DNA of 64,000 nucleotides from Takakia lepidozioides (taxonomy: Eukaryota > Streptophyta > Takakiopsida > Takakiales > Takakiaceae), in contig CM060731.1 in NCBI GenBank assembly GCA_030704615.1, forward strand, positions 48,236,001 to 48,300,000. Direction: 5' to 3'. The position numbers and the translations under genes are program-made. Under the pieces are notes generated by a model that did no database searches, was not told the DNA's origin, and worked only from the letters and a program-made list of their open reading frames with translations. This document shows, in pieces, positions 1-11,188 of this stretch (position 1 is its first letter; the number at the start of each line of letters is the position of its first letter).

Positions 1-97
1 ATTTCCTCATGCTCAGTCTGGAATCTGGACATCTGACATGCACAATGTGAAATTATATGTAAGACAAGCAGCACACATGAACCATATCCAAACATAC

Positions 98-2695
98 CCT
101 TCCATCAAAGTGATACACAAAGACGAGGACAACAGCTACGGGAAGGCCAACACCATAATACGCCCCCAAACCGACATATGCTCCAAACTTCTGCCACCCA
201 CTTCCTCTCATCACACCTTCAAGAGCAACATTCAAAGTTAGAATATCGGCACGGTATTGATGCATAATCTCCATGTACACTCGAATCTACAAAGTGAGCA
301 TGTCCCTATCATTGTGAAATGTCTGTGAGAAACATGTTCAATTGGTTTTGAGAGAGAGGGACCTGAAAGAACGCCTTGAATGCCATTGAGGCAGGCCAAC
401 ATCGCAGGATACACTGAAAGTTTGGCTACGTACAGCACAATTTCCTCTTCATTACTGAAAATCTTCCCCCATAGATTGCGAAGTGAAAACACCAGGCCAG
501 CCATGACCACACCCTCCATCAACCCAATTCCCACTGCCACTGCCACTGCTGACTGCGCCGAGCGCGGTCGCCCTGCTCCAAGCTCATTGGACACCCGCAC
601 ACTGTAATTGGATCAAACACTTGAGTTACCCATACAAACACTTTAAGAAGGATCTTTTGCTAACCTCCTTACAATGTGTGTGTCCTCATGTCAGTCAATG
701 CTTGCACGAGTCTTCAAAATCTGCCCCTTGTATTTGTACTGTGATCAAACCAAGGCACAGATGCGCAAATATGAGACAGAAGGATATGTAATTCTTGAGG
801 GAGCTAGAGGCTCTAACCTTGCAGCGATTCCCAGACCCATTGGTACCATATTCGTGAGTCCCACAATATAAAGACTGCGCCCATTAAGACAGATCAACAC
901 AACAAATTAACATAATCAAATACAGAGAAGGTAAGTGGGTAAGCCATAATTACAGCCTATTTCTATGCCACTTCAAAACGCAAGAATGAAGTTCAAGCTG
1001 CATAGAACCCACTATACACCAGCAGTGAGGCATACCAAATTGAAAGGGCGGACACCTCCAGTTGTGGGTTCGGAAGCACTCCAGACAACAATGTCAGCAC
1101 CTCAAGTGACCCAGACTCCATGCTGCTTGTTGCACCCCGGTATCAAACGTATAAGAAAGAAGAAAGGAGCTCTATAAAATCCGTTAAGAACCTAGATTGT
1201 TATCATTTTCGGATCATAAGGAACAGTCAACTAACATAGCCCTCCCAATGGCTGCATGCAAGAGCAAAACCTGCTCTGCCTGATTGCATAACAGCAATCT
1301 GTCGGGCGTCTTCTTTTATCGTCACCTATAGCTACTATGGCACTAAATGTGAACATTTGCATACATATGCTTACAGCAGTGCAAAAAAAGATTTAGAGAC
1401 CTGGATCAAGAATCTCACCAATACATCACAAGGGAGGGGACAGCCAGCTTGCAAAAACCACCTAAATCACGAAATGCCTCCTTTGACAATGGCATTAACG
1501 TCTTCTCAAAATGCGAAGAAAACCTTACAAACGTGGCATTGAGGACAACGCTGAATGTATACGTGATGCTGGTGGCTGCTGCACCGCCCAGGTATCCCAT
1601 ATTGAACTTGATAATCAGCAACCAACACAAGGGGACATGCATAACTAAGCTCCCCGCGTAAAGCACCATCAGATGGAATACTACACGCTGGCTTTGGCAG
1701 AACTTCACTAATGTGGTGGCACAAGCAACGGAAAACAGGGCCGGGATCAACAAGCGAGCATAAGATTGCGCCTTGCTTGCAATGACAGGGTCTTGGCCTA
1801 AGGCCACAAGAAAGGTTCCCATGTAGAACCAGACGACGGAGACGGGTATGGCTGCGACCAAGAGGATGAAAGTCCCTCGCTGCAAATAGATCCCGAGCAT
1901 GTGATATTGCTTAGCCCCGTATGCCTGCCCGCAAAGCGTCTCCAGTGCGTTTCCCAAACCCATCTGTACGCCCCAAACAAATCAATTTGAATAGTGTAGG
2001 GAGCCCTTGTGAACCGTGGTGGGATTCTCAAGCAACAATATGTGCCAGTCACCATTGCAACATCTTTGCTTGTTAGGCAGTCTTGTCCTATATCCTTACG
2101 CGTCATGACCTCGGATGTTATGAAATTCCTCTCTTGCGTTCTTCTCTCTTCCTCACAAATTTCCCAAACTACATCTTGCACTAGATTTGAAGGAAGAACT
2201 TCATCATATTGGAGCAGCGTTTGCCTGCATCTAGATAGGGGAAGTAATAACAGCAAACACAACAGCACTGCAACTGCATCTGCACAGCACACCATCCTCG
2301 ACGAAAATTCACAGGCTTGAGAAAAAGTTGCAACATACCAGCAGAGTCATACCGGTGAGTGTCGCGAAGGAATTGGCCATGCTGATGGCTGCAAGGGAGA
2401 GCCCTCCGAAGTGACCCACAAATATCATAGTGGCCATTGCTAGCATACCTTGAATAATATTCATGACAACAATCGGACCAGCCAGCCAGCATTGCTCAGT
2501 GACTTCTCCCCATGCCCACTTGGAGTATCCTTTCTCTAGGGGGTCGTTTGCCACTGGATTGTTTGCACGACCGTCAGCTAGTGGGAGAGTGCTCACAGAG
2601 TAACTATGTGTTACGGAGGGTATGGAAGGCATCATGGGGGGTGGCGCTAACTCGCAGTTGATCAAAGGCTCTGTCAAATTATCGCAAGTCGTCAT
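98..2695 (-). CDS. MATE-family multidrug/metabolite efflux transporter (DTX type), 3' end outside window
   Basis: MATE proteins are 12-helix membrane antiporters that export metabolites or toxins across the plasma membrane or tonoplast. Six exons can be read on the minus strand: 2695-2339, 1963-1419, 1122-1036, 874-818, 601-363 and 216-98. All introns are GT-AG and all phases agree, giving 468 codons before the window edge. Exon 1 has a hydrophilic leader, then the first helices. Exon 2 opens with the family signature around LETLCGQAYGA. Exon 3 carries LLSGVLPNPQLE and exon 5 RVSNELGAGRP, both diagnostic of plant MATEs. The 87-bp and 57-bp exons are also typical of plant DTX genes. The start is the ATG at 2695. 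The last exon, beginning around GLW in homologs, is not visible in 1-97, which is read as intron. No frameshift or stop was found, so the gene looks functional. The substrate cannot be told. Confidence 0.93.
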
Positions 2696-3986
2696 GGCAA
2701 GATTTGTGCAGAGAGGGCACAGGCGCGAAAGAAAGACAGAAAACTACTAGACATCCAGAGAGAGGGCTACGCATGAGCCTGATCGGCGTTGAAGATGCAT
2801 CCACATGCTTGCCGATTCGGTCTCCGTTGATCATGTACAGAACAATGATTCAACGGGATAACCGGAATGTTCAACATGTTTGATTTGCAGAAGGGCACAC
2901 ACGGCTGGCCCGCAATCCCAAGCAGATTAGACATACTGACCAACGAGAGATGTCTACAAGCCCAGCCACTGGAGATCAGTGCGTTTCCAGCCAAGAGCAA
3001 AACATGGAATTCATTGAAATGAGATGATCGGAAGACCCAGCGGAGGATGAAGGCGCCATCGAGCTAGCATTGTATATATGATGTGAAGGACTGGTCACGA
3101 AATACTGATTAAATCAACGCCGACTGCACATGAACATATTTGAATTGCTGCACTCACTAATTCTGAGATCCTCGGAAGGAATACTTATAGACATCTATTC
3201 GAACTTTATTTAGGGAATCATCCTCCACACTCTTCATAATTTAACCCTTCTCACACTGCAACTGTAAGGTGGCGAGACCGATTCAGAGTGATGTCTCAAG
3301 TGAGGTCACGAATTGTTTCATATGCAGGTGTACCTCAGGTGTTTAGCCTGCGTGTGCACCGATGGAGGTGGGCCATCCCCCGATTTATAATATTCTCGAT
3401 CGCTCATACGTTAACTACAGATTTCCCCGGGCCTCCATGCATCCTACGTATCTACATCTATCCTCCTCGGATTTGATAAGGCAGCGTGGCATCCAAGCCT
3501 CACAAGTGCGAGCATCGTTCAAAAATTCCTCCATGCAATATTGTAGCAAGATTCGCAGGAGGGTTGTGTTGCCTGCTGCTCCCTGCGCCGTGGCATCCCG
3601 ATTCCCGAACAAGCAGGCGGGCATATCTAGTGTGGTGGACTCCACCGTGTGGCCGACTATTGCCTACTTGGAACACACAGGGAAGTGAGGGGGTGGGGGT
3701 GGCAGAGTCGGCGTTCAGGTCAACAGTTCAAATGCGGCAGCGAATCAGAAAGGCAGGAGCCGATCCGCATGCACGGCTCGGGCGGCTGCCAAGTGCTCCG
3801 TGATCGAGATGACGGTGGCGATTGCTTGGATTGCGGAGGGGCCTCGGAGAGCTTGTTGGAATGCCCGCGGGCAGGGGCCTGCCCGAATGTGAAGAACGGT
3901 TCAGAATTTTCATCCAATCTGCAGAATGTTCCTCCAATTTGAGCGGGAGTGTTTCGAGGCATATTCCCGTCAGGGAGGGACCTTGA
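2696..3986. other. Upstream region of the MATE gene, no gene recognised
   Basis: About 1.3 kb between the MATE start codon and the 3' tail of LINE A. Small open frames occur on both strands, but none shows a domain, spliced structure or repeat that I recognise. The MATE promoter must lie here; no convincing core element was singled out. Confidence 0.5.
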
Positions 3987-4059
3987 TTTTTATTTTTTAT
4001 TTTTATTTTTTTTTCGAGAACAGGGGAGCCCTGACAAATTTTATTAATAAAACTGAGGA

Positions 4060-5285
4060 AAAAATAACCTCAGGAAAAAACAACCATAAGGATGATAAAG
4101 GAGACACTGCCCTGTGGCCAAATCTGAGAGAGGCTGCAGGAGACTAAGGATGAGTAGGTCCATAGCAGCGAGAGAAAACTACAGAGGCTCATTGATTCTG
4201 CGTCCAGAGGATTCAAACGAGAGGTGGGCTTTGGATTTGCCCTTTCTGGAGGTTCTCTTATGCCTCCAATTCCTATCTGATTCTTCTTGCTCCATAGATA
4301 GTTGGGCGCTAGTGGAGCTGCCAACATGGCGGGATGCTGTCGTTCCAGACAATCGATGAGTCTGATGTCCTTGTGCAGATGATGTTCCCTTCTCCCCATG
4401 CATTATCAAAGCCAGTGTAAAGCTGTTGTCTCCTTCGTTGCGCACATCGAGAAGTAGCTGCACACAAGACATTCCAGGCCTTTCTTGCTTCAGTCATTAA
4501 ATCTGAATGGATCATGAAGAAAACCTTCTAAACACTGGGTTGAGACACCCCCAACACTAATGAACATATGCTTTTCCATACATTCCAGAGCGAGTGCGCT
4601 CGAAGACAGGCCCATACCGGGCAATTAGACCAGATTGATCCTTCGTGAAGGTTGAGCAAGATTAACGAAGACTACATGGGAATGGACGGGACCAAGGCCA
4701 AGTAAAACATTCTGATACGGTTCCAGATGAAACCAGCGAAGGGGCATTTTACCAAACAATGATCCAGTGATTCCGAGAGACCCAGGTTGCACACTTGACA
4801 TTGGTCAGGAGCATCTGGAATGATTTGAAGGACCGGCAAAATTCTATTGACTAGCTTCCAAAGAAATCCCGAGATTTTGGCCTGTCTGTCCTTTCTCCAA
4901 ACATCCTTCCAAATGTGTTGCCAATTTAGGGGTAACTTGGCATTCCATTTGGCCTCAAAAGTAACTGGAGGTCTTAATAAAGAGTAGCCCAGCTTGACTT
5001 TGTATCCCAGAAAAGGATAATGCTTTTTAGACATCTAGTTCCATTCTGCTGGGTCGAATTGCAGCATATGCAAAGGGGCAGTAAGAAACCAGTTGAAGGA
5101 TCCGAAATAATGTTGCATATTCAAAGGAAGAATTGGATCGCATTTCCCAGAGTCTTTGTAGTAAACTCTAATGGCGTACATATCCAATTCTAGCAAGTGA
5201 GACCACACTGGGGAGGTTAGGGTACCATCAGATTGAACTTGAAATTTCCATCCAAAGATCAGATCCCCTATTCTGTGGATTGCAT
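4060..5285 (-). pseudogene. LINE A ORF2 distal part (zf-RVT region), left of the LTR insertion
   Basis: This is the C-terminal part of ORF2, severed from the reverse transcriptase by the nested LTR element. The frame from 5281 runs in phase with the segment ending at 11189, with one TAG stop near 5035 and then 120 codons to 4672. That segment has the zf-RVT pattern: GFLWKLVNRILP, then CQVC about 20 residues on, then DHCLVKCPFAGFIW. The remaining frames down to about 4060 are degenerate and lead into the 3' tail. Confidence 0.75.
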
Positions 5286-5705
5286 TGTCATGGTTTTAGT
5301 CATGGTTATCTAGAATTACCTACTTCTAGTTAACTAGGACATTTTAGATATTTATATTTATATTTTGTGTGTTGGGACTTCATTTGGTCTCACATGCCAA
5401 GTGAGGTGTCGAGCCTCACTTGAGACATGGAGATAGGTTTTCCCCTTGTGAGTGTTGAGGAGACTCATCTTCTTGTAGTTGAGCCTCCATGAGCTTCTCT
5501 CACCTCCATAGCTCTAGGTATTGAGAGGGAGTGTGTTGAGGGCTTTGTAGGGTGGATTCCTTTAGCAAAGGTGCCCTTGGCTTGACTTAGTTTATGTGAT
5601 AGAGTGGATTTCACTTGGAAGGACTAGGGCTTGTTCTTCATGTGATTGCTTCATGCTTTGAGAGCTTTCATTGTCTTCTACTTCTCTCATTTCTCATCTC
5701 TTATC
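5286..5705 (+). repeat. First long-terminal-repeat block (420 bp)
   Basis: Matches 10677-11096 along its whole length with only a few substitutions, which suggests a fairly young insertion. It opens TGTCATGG and the match stops at CTTATC. The sequence after 5705 is unlike the sequence after 11096. Confidence 0.85.
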
Positions 5706-6989
5706 ACTACAAGAAGATCACCTTATGCTTGTGAGTGCGGAGTGTAAGGATTAGTTTTGCACTTGTATTTTAAAGAGGTTGAGAGCTAGGAGAATTTAGC
5801 TCTTGTATCACAAGGCTTGCAAGGAAAGGTGCTCGAGTATTGCATGCACCAAGGAGTTGGAGAGCTTGAGAAGAAAGCTCTTGAGTCACAAGATTTTGTA
5901 AGGATTATAAGGAGGAAGTCTTGTGTGTGTGGAAGCATGGATTCTAGGGTTTGAGAATCCTTTGTATGCATTATGGAGTCGATGGTGTGCGCCATGGCTT
6001 GTGGAGAGTGACTAAAGGCTTGTTAGTGCTCATTTCACTATCAAGCTAGGGTTAAGCAAGTTCAAAGTGTGGATGTTGTGGAAGAGAAGCCAAGGAGCTA
6101 TATATGCTTGGGCTTGAAGACAACAAGGGCAAGCACTTGGAGAGCACTAAGAAGCTCAAGAGGTTTTGAAAGGGAGCATGTGAAGAAATCTTCCAATCAT
6201 GGTGGTGTGGAGCCAAGCTTAGGGTGCCATTGGAAGGGCTTGGAGAACATGTGGTGGGAAATCCTTGAAGGGAAATCATCATTCAATGTATGCATAGCTT
6301 CACCCTAACTATGTAATGTGACAAGAGGGGGAGGCAATACTTGGCTATTCATGCTCTTGGTAGTGCGAGCTTTGTGGTGGATAGTTGACCAAGCAAGTGG
6401 TGCATGTGTGGAGCATGCTCGCTTGAGTTTGTAAGTTCAAGTTTGAGAAGGGGAGCTCTTGAACTAGCAAGAGGTGAAGGCCTTTGAGATCCATTTGTGT
6501 GTGAAGTGGAGAGGTGTTGATTCATGTTGTGATGAAGGAGAGCAACACATAGGCCAAGAGGTCATGAAACATGCATTCAAATGACCATGGGGAGCACATG
6601 GATGATGGATTGGTGCAAGACCCCAAATGAGGCATATGGCGTAAGAGTGGGATCCAAGGCGGATTGCTTGGGAGCATTATTGTAAGTGACAAGCATTGCT
6701 CCTACACATTGAGATAATTTGTGTTGATTTGGAGCAATTGTCAAGTGATGATGAGACAAATGCATGATTGCTCGGCAATGGAGATATGGTAGTTTGCAAT
6801 CAAATCCCAAGGACTAGAAGGGGGATTGATTTGGTGGACAATGACTTGCAAATTGAGTTGGACCACTCTTGGTTGCACATTGGGGTGGAAGAGAGTAAGA
6901 AGATGCCTCTTATGACCACCTAGAGACCATATTTTTGCTTGAGTAGAAGCATAGAAGTCAAGGACTTGCATTCTAGCTCTTCATTACAA

Positions 6990-7500
6990 ACCCTAGTAGT
7001 GTATGCTCAGACTATACCTCTGTTAGTATACCAAACAGGAGCTTGTCCATTTGACTATACCTCTGTTGAGGTATCACCATATGTGAACCCTAATGTGAGA
7101 CTATACCTCTGTTAGTATACCAAACAGGAGCTTGTCCATTTTACTATACCTCTATTGAGGTATCACCATATGTGAACCCTAATCAGCTCAGACTATACCT
7201 CTGTTAGTATACCAAACAGGAGCTTGTCCATTTACTATACCTCTATTGAGGTATCACCATATGTGAACCCTAATCAGCTCAGACTATACCTCTGTTAGTA
7301 TACCAAACAAGAGCTTGTCTCTTTTACTATACCTCTGTTGAGGTATTACCATATGTGGACCCTAATCAGCTCAGACTATACCTCTGTTAGTATACCAAAC
7401 AGAACCCTCATTTTCAGACTATACCTCTATAAAGGTATCATCAATATAAGGGACCCTAGCAACCTCAGACTATACCTCTGTTAAGGTATCAATAGTGAAA
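6990..7500 (+). repeat. Tandem repeat of about 90 bp in the LTR-element leader
   Basis: About five copies of a unit of roughly 80-92 bp lie in the untranslated leader before gag. Each unit contains short inverted repeats of the type ATACCTC-N4-GAGGTAT, so each can form a small hairpin. A second, shorter repeat based on GGAGGA and GGGGTCCTTGG follows at 7550-7640. Confidence 0.75.
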
Positions 7501-8294
7501 GGACTTGGTGAAATTTAAGGGCCTTTGGAGGATTGTTTGGAAGATATTTGAGGGCCCTTGGAGGATCTTTGGGGTCCTTGGAGGAGTGTTTGGAGGATCT
7601 TTGGGGTCCTTGGAGGACCCTTCGAGGAGCTTTGGTGGACAATGTTGAAGAGCTCTTGAAGGATTGATTGAGGGATATTGAAGGATACTTGCCACGGCCA
7701 TACAAGCGAGTGGATAGAGACAAGAGGGAGAGTGGTGGGATGAGAGCATTCTGGGGTTAGGAATTGCTTTAGTTTCTCTTCTCCATAGTCTTTCACCCTC
7801 TCTGTAGGCCAAAACCTTTCCGTAGGTGGAGGCAAGAGTCAGTCCGGGTTTGGGCTGGGGTGTCCTTGCAGGAGCGATACTGTGGAGTGGTTTTGGTGTG
7901 GGGGAGTTGTTGTCTTGATTTTCTTGTGTTTGGATCCCCTCCACACCTGCATGCTTGACTGTGCGCCATGTTAGCTTTGTGTGGGCGCTTGTTTTCATAG
8001 GAGGTTGGTCCGGATTTGATCACCGGCCAATCCTAGAGTATGTTGTCGGTGGTGAGGCTGGAGTGATGACCAGCAAGACCACCAGTGTTTCTTCTATGGT
8101 GAGGCTGGGTTGATGACCAGCAGACCATAGGAGTGCTTGCGGTGGATGCAGGTGCAGGTACAGGTCTACGTTAGAAACCTATTATTCCTGCTTGAACCAG
8201 TAGCCGCAATAGGTTCTTTACCCGGTTACCTTGTAGTAAGTGGGGATTAGAGACAGGTTGACAACCGGTTGGGTTGTGAGTTTTCATCACGGAG

Positions 8295-9130
8295 GTGCCA
8301 CCAGCTGCTGAGGGGAGTGCCGGTACAAGCACCAGCGATACTAGTGGGTACACAAGACAAGGTGTGCGGTTTAGGCCACTTTCACCTTCAGTGTCTTCTG
8401 AGGAAGGTTCAGACTCGGAGTCAGGAGGATTCTCGTCGAGGGTGCAAGTCATTTCCGTGCCATTGTTGTGGGACACGATGGAGGAGATGTATGGAGCTAC
8501 CAAGGGGCCACGTAGGTACTCTGGAGCTGTGGGCACCATCGAGCTTGATGACTTTATACAAGAGTTTGACAGTTGGTGTGATTTGCAGCAAATGCGCAAT
8601 CCACAACTGTTTACGCCCTTTATGGCGTGGAAGGGGCTATTCTAGCACCTTGAGGGGCCGCCCATGGATGATTACCATGAATTTAGGCGGGGACATGCGG
8701 TGGAGATTGAGGAGTGACGAGAGTATTGGTCACCTAACTATGTCTCAATCACTAGAGGCACAAGGGCAGCGGTGACACCAGCAGCTACACAAACATCTCC
8801 AACTACAAGCACTAGTAGTGGAACAAGTAGTGCTGACACTTCTGCAGGTGGTACCAGTTCAAAAGGTGCTACTACTCCTCCTGCCACAATTACAACACAT
8901 GTGCCTAGATTCAACCCGGTGGTGGAGTTCTTCCAGGAGTTGCGGAGGAACTACCAAGGTGTACGGACAGAGAAGCTACGAAGTTTGCAAGATTTCCAGC
9001 GCAAATCCAGTGAGAGCTTGCAAGAGGCCTAGACTCGTATGAGGCGCTTGATAAGTGTGACCCAAGGGGTTACTGAAGCTCAGGCAGTCCAGTTCTGGTA
9101 TGGAATTTTGGACAAGGAGCTCAAGAGAAA
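8295..9130 (+). pseudogene. LTR-element gag, N-terminal and middle parts
   Basis: Gag forms the particle that packages element RNA. The first frame (8295-8645) holds IELDDFIQEFDSW, typical of the start of the Ty3 capsid region. A second frame (8772-9032) has a Ser/Thr-rich stretch, then NPVVEFFQELRRNYQG. After a TAG stop at 9030 the same frame continues with a QAVQFWYGILDKEL segment. A frameshift near 9130 then leads into the long frame 9100-10332. The first frame has no upstream ATG in phase and opens with GTG, so the true start is unclear. Non-functional. Confidence 0.68.
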
Positions 9131-10332
9131 AGGTGCGGGATGCAACCCTGTTACAAGCGGCCCAACCCACATTAGCGGATGTGTTTCTGCTGGCTGAGCG
9201 GATTGATTTCAACATGGTGGAGGAGCGAGTTGTTACCATTGGATTTGGCAATGACATGCCTACACGAGGTGCAGCTGCCAGCCAACAGGTACAAGGGACT
9301 GCCCAACAGCGTGGTCAGGGGGGCAAGGTTGCCCAACCCAAGTTCCATAGAGCTTACAGGGGACCTCAGGTGCAGAGGCCCGTGGCATCTTTTGCAGGCC
9401 AACAGCAACCAGGGGTGATATGTTGGACATGTGTGCTTAGCCGATTCGGTGCTCCAGCTGAGGTACTCACGGACCAAGGGAGAGAGTTCTTGGGGGAGTT
9501 TCAGGCTTTGTGTGACAAGGCCTTGATAGACCACCGCTCCACTTCTCGGGATCATCCTGAGGCTGATGGCTTGACAGAGAGAGTTGTTCAGACAGTAAAG
9601 AGGGGTTTGCGCAAGTATGGCTTGCAGAAGGGACACCTAGGAGATTGGGACCTTCAGTTACACTGGTTCGCCATGGGTTACAGGTTCAGCAAGCAAGCAT
9701 CACTTGCCTCCTTCTCACCATACTTTCTTCTCTTTGGCCGAGAGCCAGATTTGCCTACATCCATTCGCAGAGAAGCTGCTACAGTTCTTAACCTTGACGA
9801 TCCGGACGTGTGGGCACGTGCATGTGAGCAGCGTGCAGAGTTGTTCAAGAAAGTCATGCCCATGGCTTTCGAGAACCTTGCCATTGCACAACATCGTGAT
9901 ACGTTGAGGTATGCTACCATACGTGGTGGGGGGTATCGTCCTGGGGTTCGGAGATTCAACCCTGGTGACTATGTTTATCTGCAGCAGACTGCTCCTACGA
10001 CCTTGGATGTGACTGCAGGACGTACTATTTTGAGGGTTCGAGAGGTGTTGCCCTCAGGAGTCCTGATCTTGGAGGGTCGGGATGGCATGATTTGGAAGGA
10101 CCATGTGCGTAATTGCGCGCCATGTCACCTTCCAAATATTGATGGAAGGGTTGACCCAAACCTGGCAGTGGTACCTGCAAGTTTGAGGTGCATGTTGTGT
10201 GGGTCTGCTAGAGGGGCAGCCACCATGCTGGTGTATGATCAATGCTCTAGAGGTTGGCATATGGGATGTTTGACTCCACCTCTTGAGATGGTTCCTTATG
10301 GGGATTGGTTATGTCCGCATTGCATTGGATAG
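9100..10332 (+). CDS. Gag-integrase fusion ORF with a C-terminal PHD-like finger
   Basis: A 410-codon open frame. Residues 1-105 are the gag end, breaking off inside a zinc knuckle (CWTC). The next residue is already inside integrase: VLTDQG carries the second catalytic Asp, and Glu follows at the expected distance in GLTERVVQ. Next come the integrase C-terminal domain with RFNPGDYVYL and NCAPCHLPN. Residues about 362-409 match a PHD finger: CMLC, then DQC, GWHMGC, a PPLE-VP-GDW stretch and CPHC. The first Cys of the second pair is replaced by Tyr (LVYDQC). Protease, RT, RNase H, the integrase HHCC domain and the first catalytic Asp are deleted, so the product cannot integrate DNA. The fusion frame has nonetheless stayed open. 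Confidence 0.78.
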   Translation: MEFWTRSSREKVRDATLLQAAQPTLADVFLLAERIDFNMVEERVVTIGFGNDMPTRGAAASQQVQGTAQQRGQGGKVAQPKFHRAYRGPQVQRPVASFAGQQQPGVICWTCVLSRFGAPAEVLTDQGREFLGEFQALCDKALIDHRSTSRDHPEADGLTERVVQTVKRGLRKYGLQKGHLGDWDLQLHWFAMGYRFSKQASLASFSPYFLLFGREPDLPTSIRREAATVLNLDDPDVWARACEQRAELFKKVMPMAFENLAIAQHRDTLRYATIRGGGYRPGVRRFNPGDYVYLQQTAPTTLDVTAGRTILRVREVLPSGVLILEGRDGMIWKDHVRNCAPCHLPNIDGRVDPNLAVVPASLRCMLCGSARGAATMLVYDQCSRGWHMGCLTPPLEMVPYGDWLCPHCIG

Positions 10333-10586
10333 TGGGAGTGGATACAACCATGGAAGGCTAACAAGAAATACAAGGCCAAGCTACTAGGAGACCAACACAC
10401 AAGATCCTGACTCAAGTTCACAGATTGCAAGACGGCAACTAACGATAGGGTTGCTCTTGTACCCGGCCTCTTGGTCTATAGAGTTTGAGTACAATAGGGA
10501 CAGTGATAGAGGACTTAGTACGGCTGTGGCTATTACATCTTGTAGCTATCTGGAGTTAGAGGGACCTAACCACCAGCTAGGGGGGC

Positions 10587-10674
10587 GATTGTGGTATAGC
10601 TTTCTAGGATTGTGTGCTTAGATTGTGTGGTGGACAGCGATGTATGTTGTGGCACGATGCTTAGGTGCACGACA
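10587..10674 (+). repeat. 88-bp block repeated identically at 11097-11184
   Basis: Begins GATTGTGGTATAGC and ends GCACGACA. It follows the purine tract at 10579-10588 and flanks the second 420-bp block on both sides. No copy exists at the 5' end of the element. I found no difference between the two copies. Confidence 0.88.
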
Positions 10675-10676
10675 GC

Positions 10677-11096
10677 TGTCATGGTTTTAGTCATGGTTAT
10701 CTAGAATTACCTATTTCTAGTTAACTAGGTCATTTTAGATATTTATATTTATATTTTGTGTGTTGGGACTTCATTTGGTCTCACATGCCAAGTGAGGTGT
10801 CGAGCCTCACTTGAGACATGGAGATAGGTTTTCCCCTTGTGAGTGTTGAGGAGGCTCATCTTCTTGTAGTTGAGCCTCCATGAGCTTCTTTCACCTCCAT
10901 AGCTCTAGGTATTGAGAGGGAGTGTGTTGAGGGCTTTGTAGGGTGGATTCCCTTAGCAAAGGTACCCTTGGCTTGACTTAGTTTATGTGATAGAGTGGAT
11001 TTCACTTGGAAGGACTAGGGCTTGTTCTTCATGTGATTGCTTCATGCTTTGAGAGCTTTCATTGTCTTCTACTTCTCTCATTTCTCATCTCTTATC
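10677..11096 (+). repeat. Second long-terminal-repeat block (420 bp)
   Basis: Copy of 5286-5705. It is preceded by GACAGC, so the joint GACAGCTGTC is a perfect 10-bp palindrome of the kind made when two LTR ends are joined. Confidence 0.85.
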
Positions 11097-11188
11097 GATT
11101 GTGGTATAGCTTTCTAGGATTGTGTGCTTAGATTGTGTGGTGGACAGCGATGTATGTTGTGGCACGATGCTTAGGTGCACGACAGCAT

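Larger units (their letters stand above)
5286..11184 (+). mobile_element. Ty3-like LTR retrotransposon derivative, circularly permuted, nested in LINE A
   Basis: The element begins TGTC, ends GACA and is flanked by a direct GCAT duplication (5282-5285 and 11185-11188). Removing it restores the LINE ORF2 frame, which fixes both ends. A 420-bp block at 5286-5705 recurs at 10677-11096. An 88-bp block (10587-10674) directly before the second copy recurs directly after it (11097-11184). A purine run AGGGGGGCGA sits just before the first 88-bp block, as expected for the polypurine tract before a 3' LTR. The LTR is therefore best read as 88+420 bp and the insertion as cut 88 bp inside it. Protease, RT, RNase H and half of integrase are deleted; gag and the integrase end remain. 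Confidence 0.82.

Noticed and set aside
5286-5320. CRISPR-like or attachment-site reading of the repeated 420-bp and hairpin blocks
   Set aside because: Splice-bearing plant genes surround them, the blocks belong to transposons, and the repeat-spacer structure is not CRISPR-like (self-complementary units with related AT-rich spacers).
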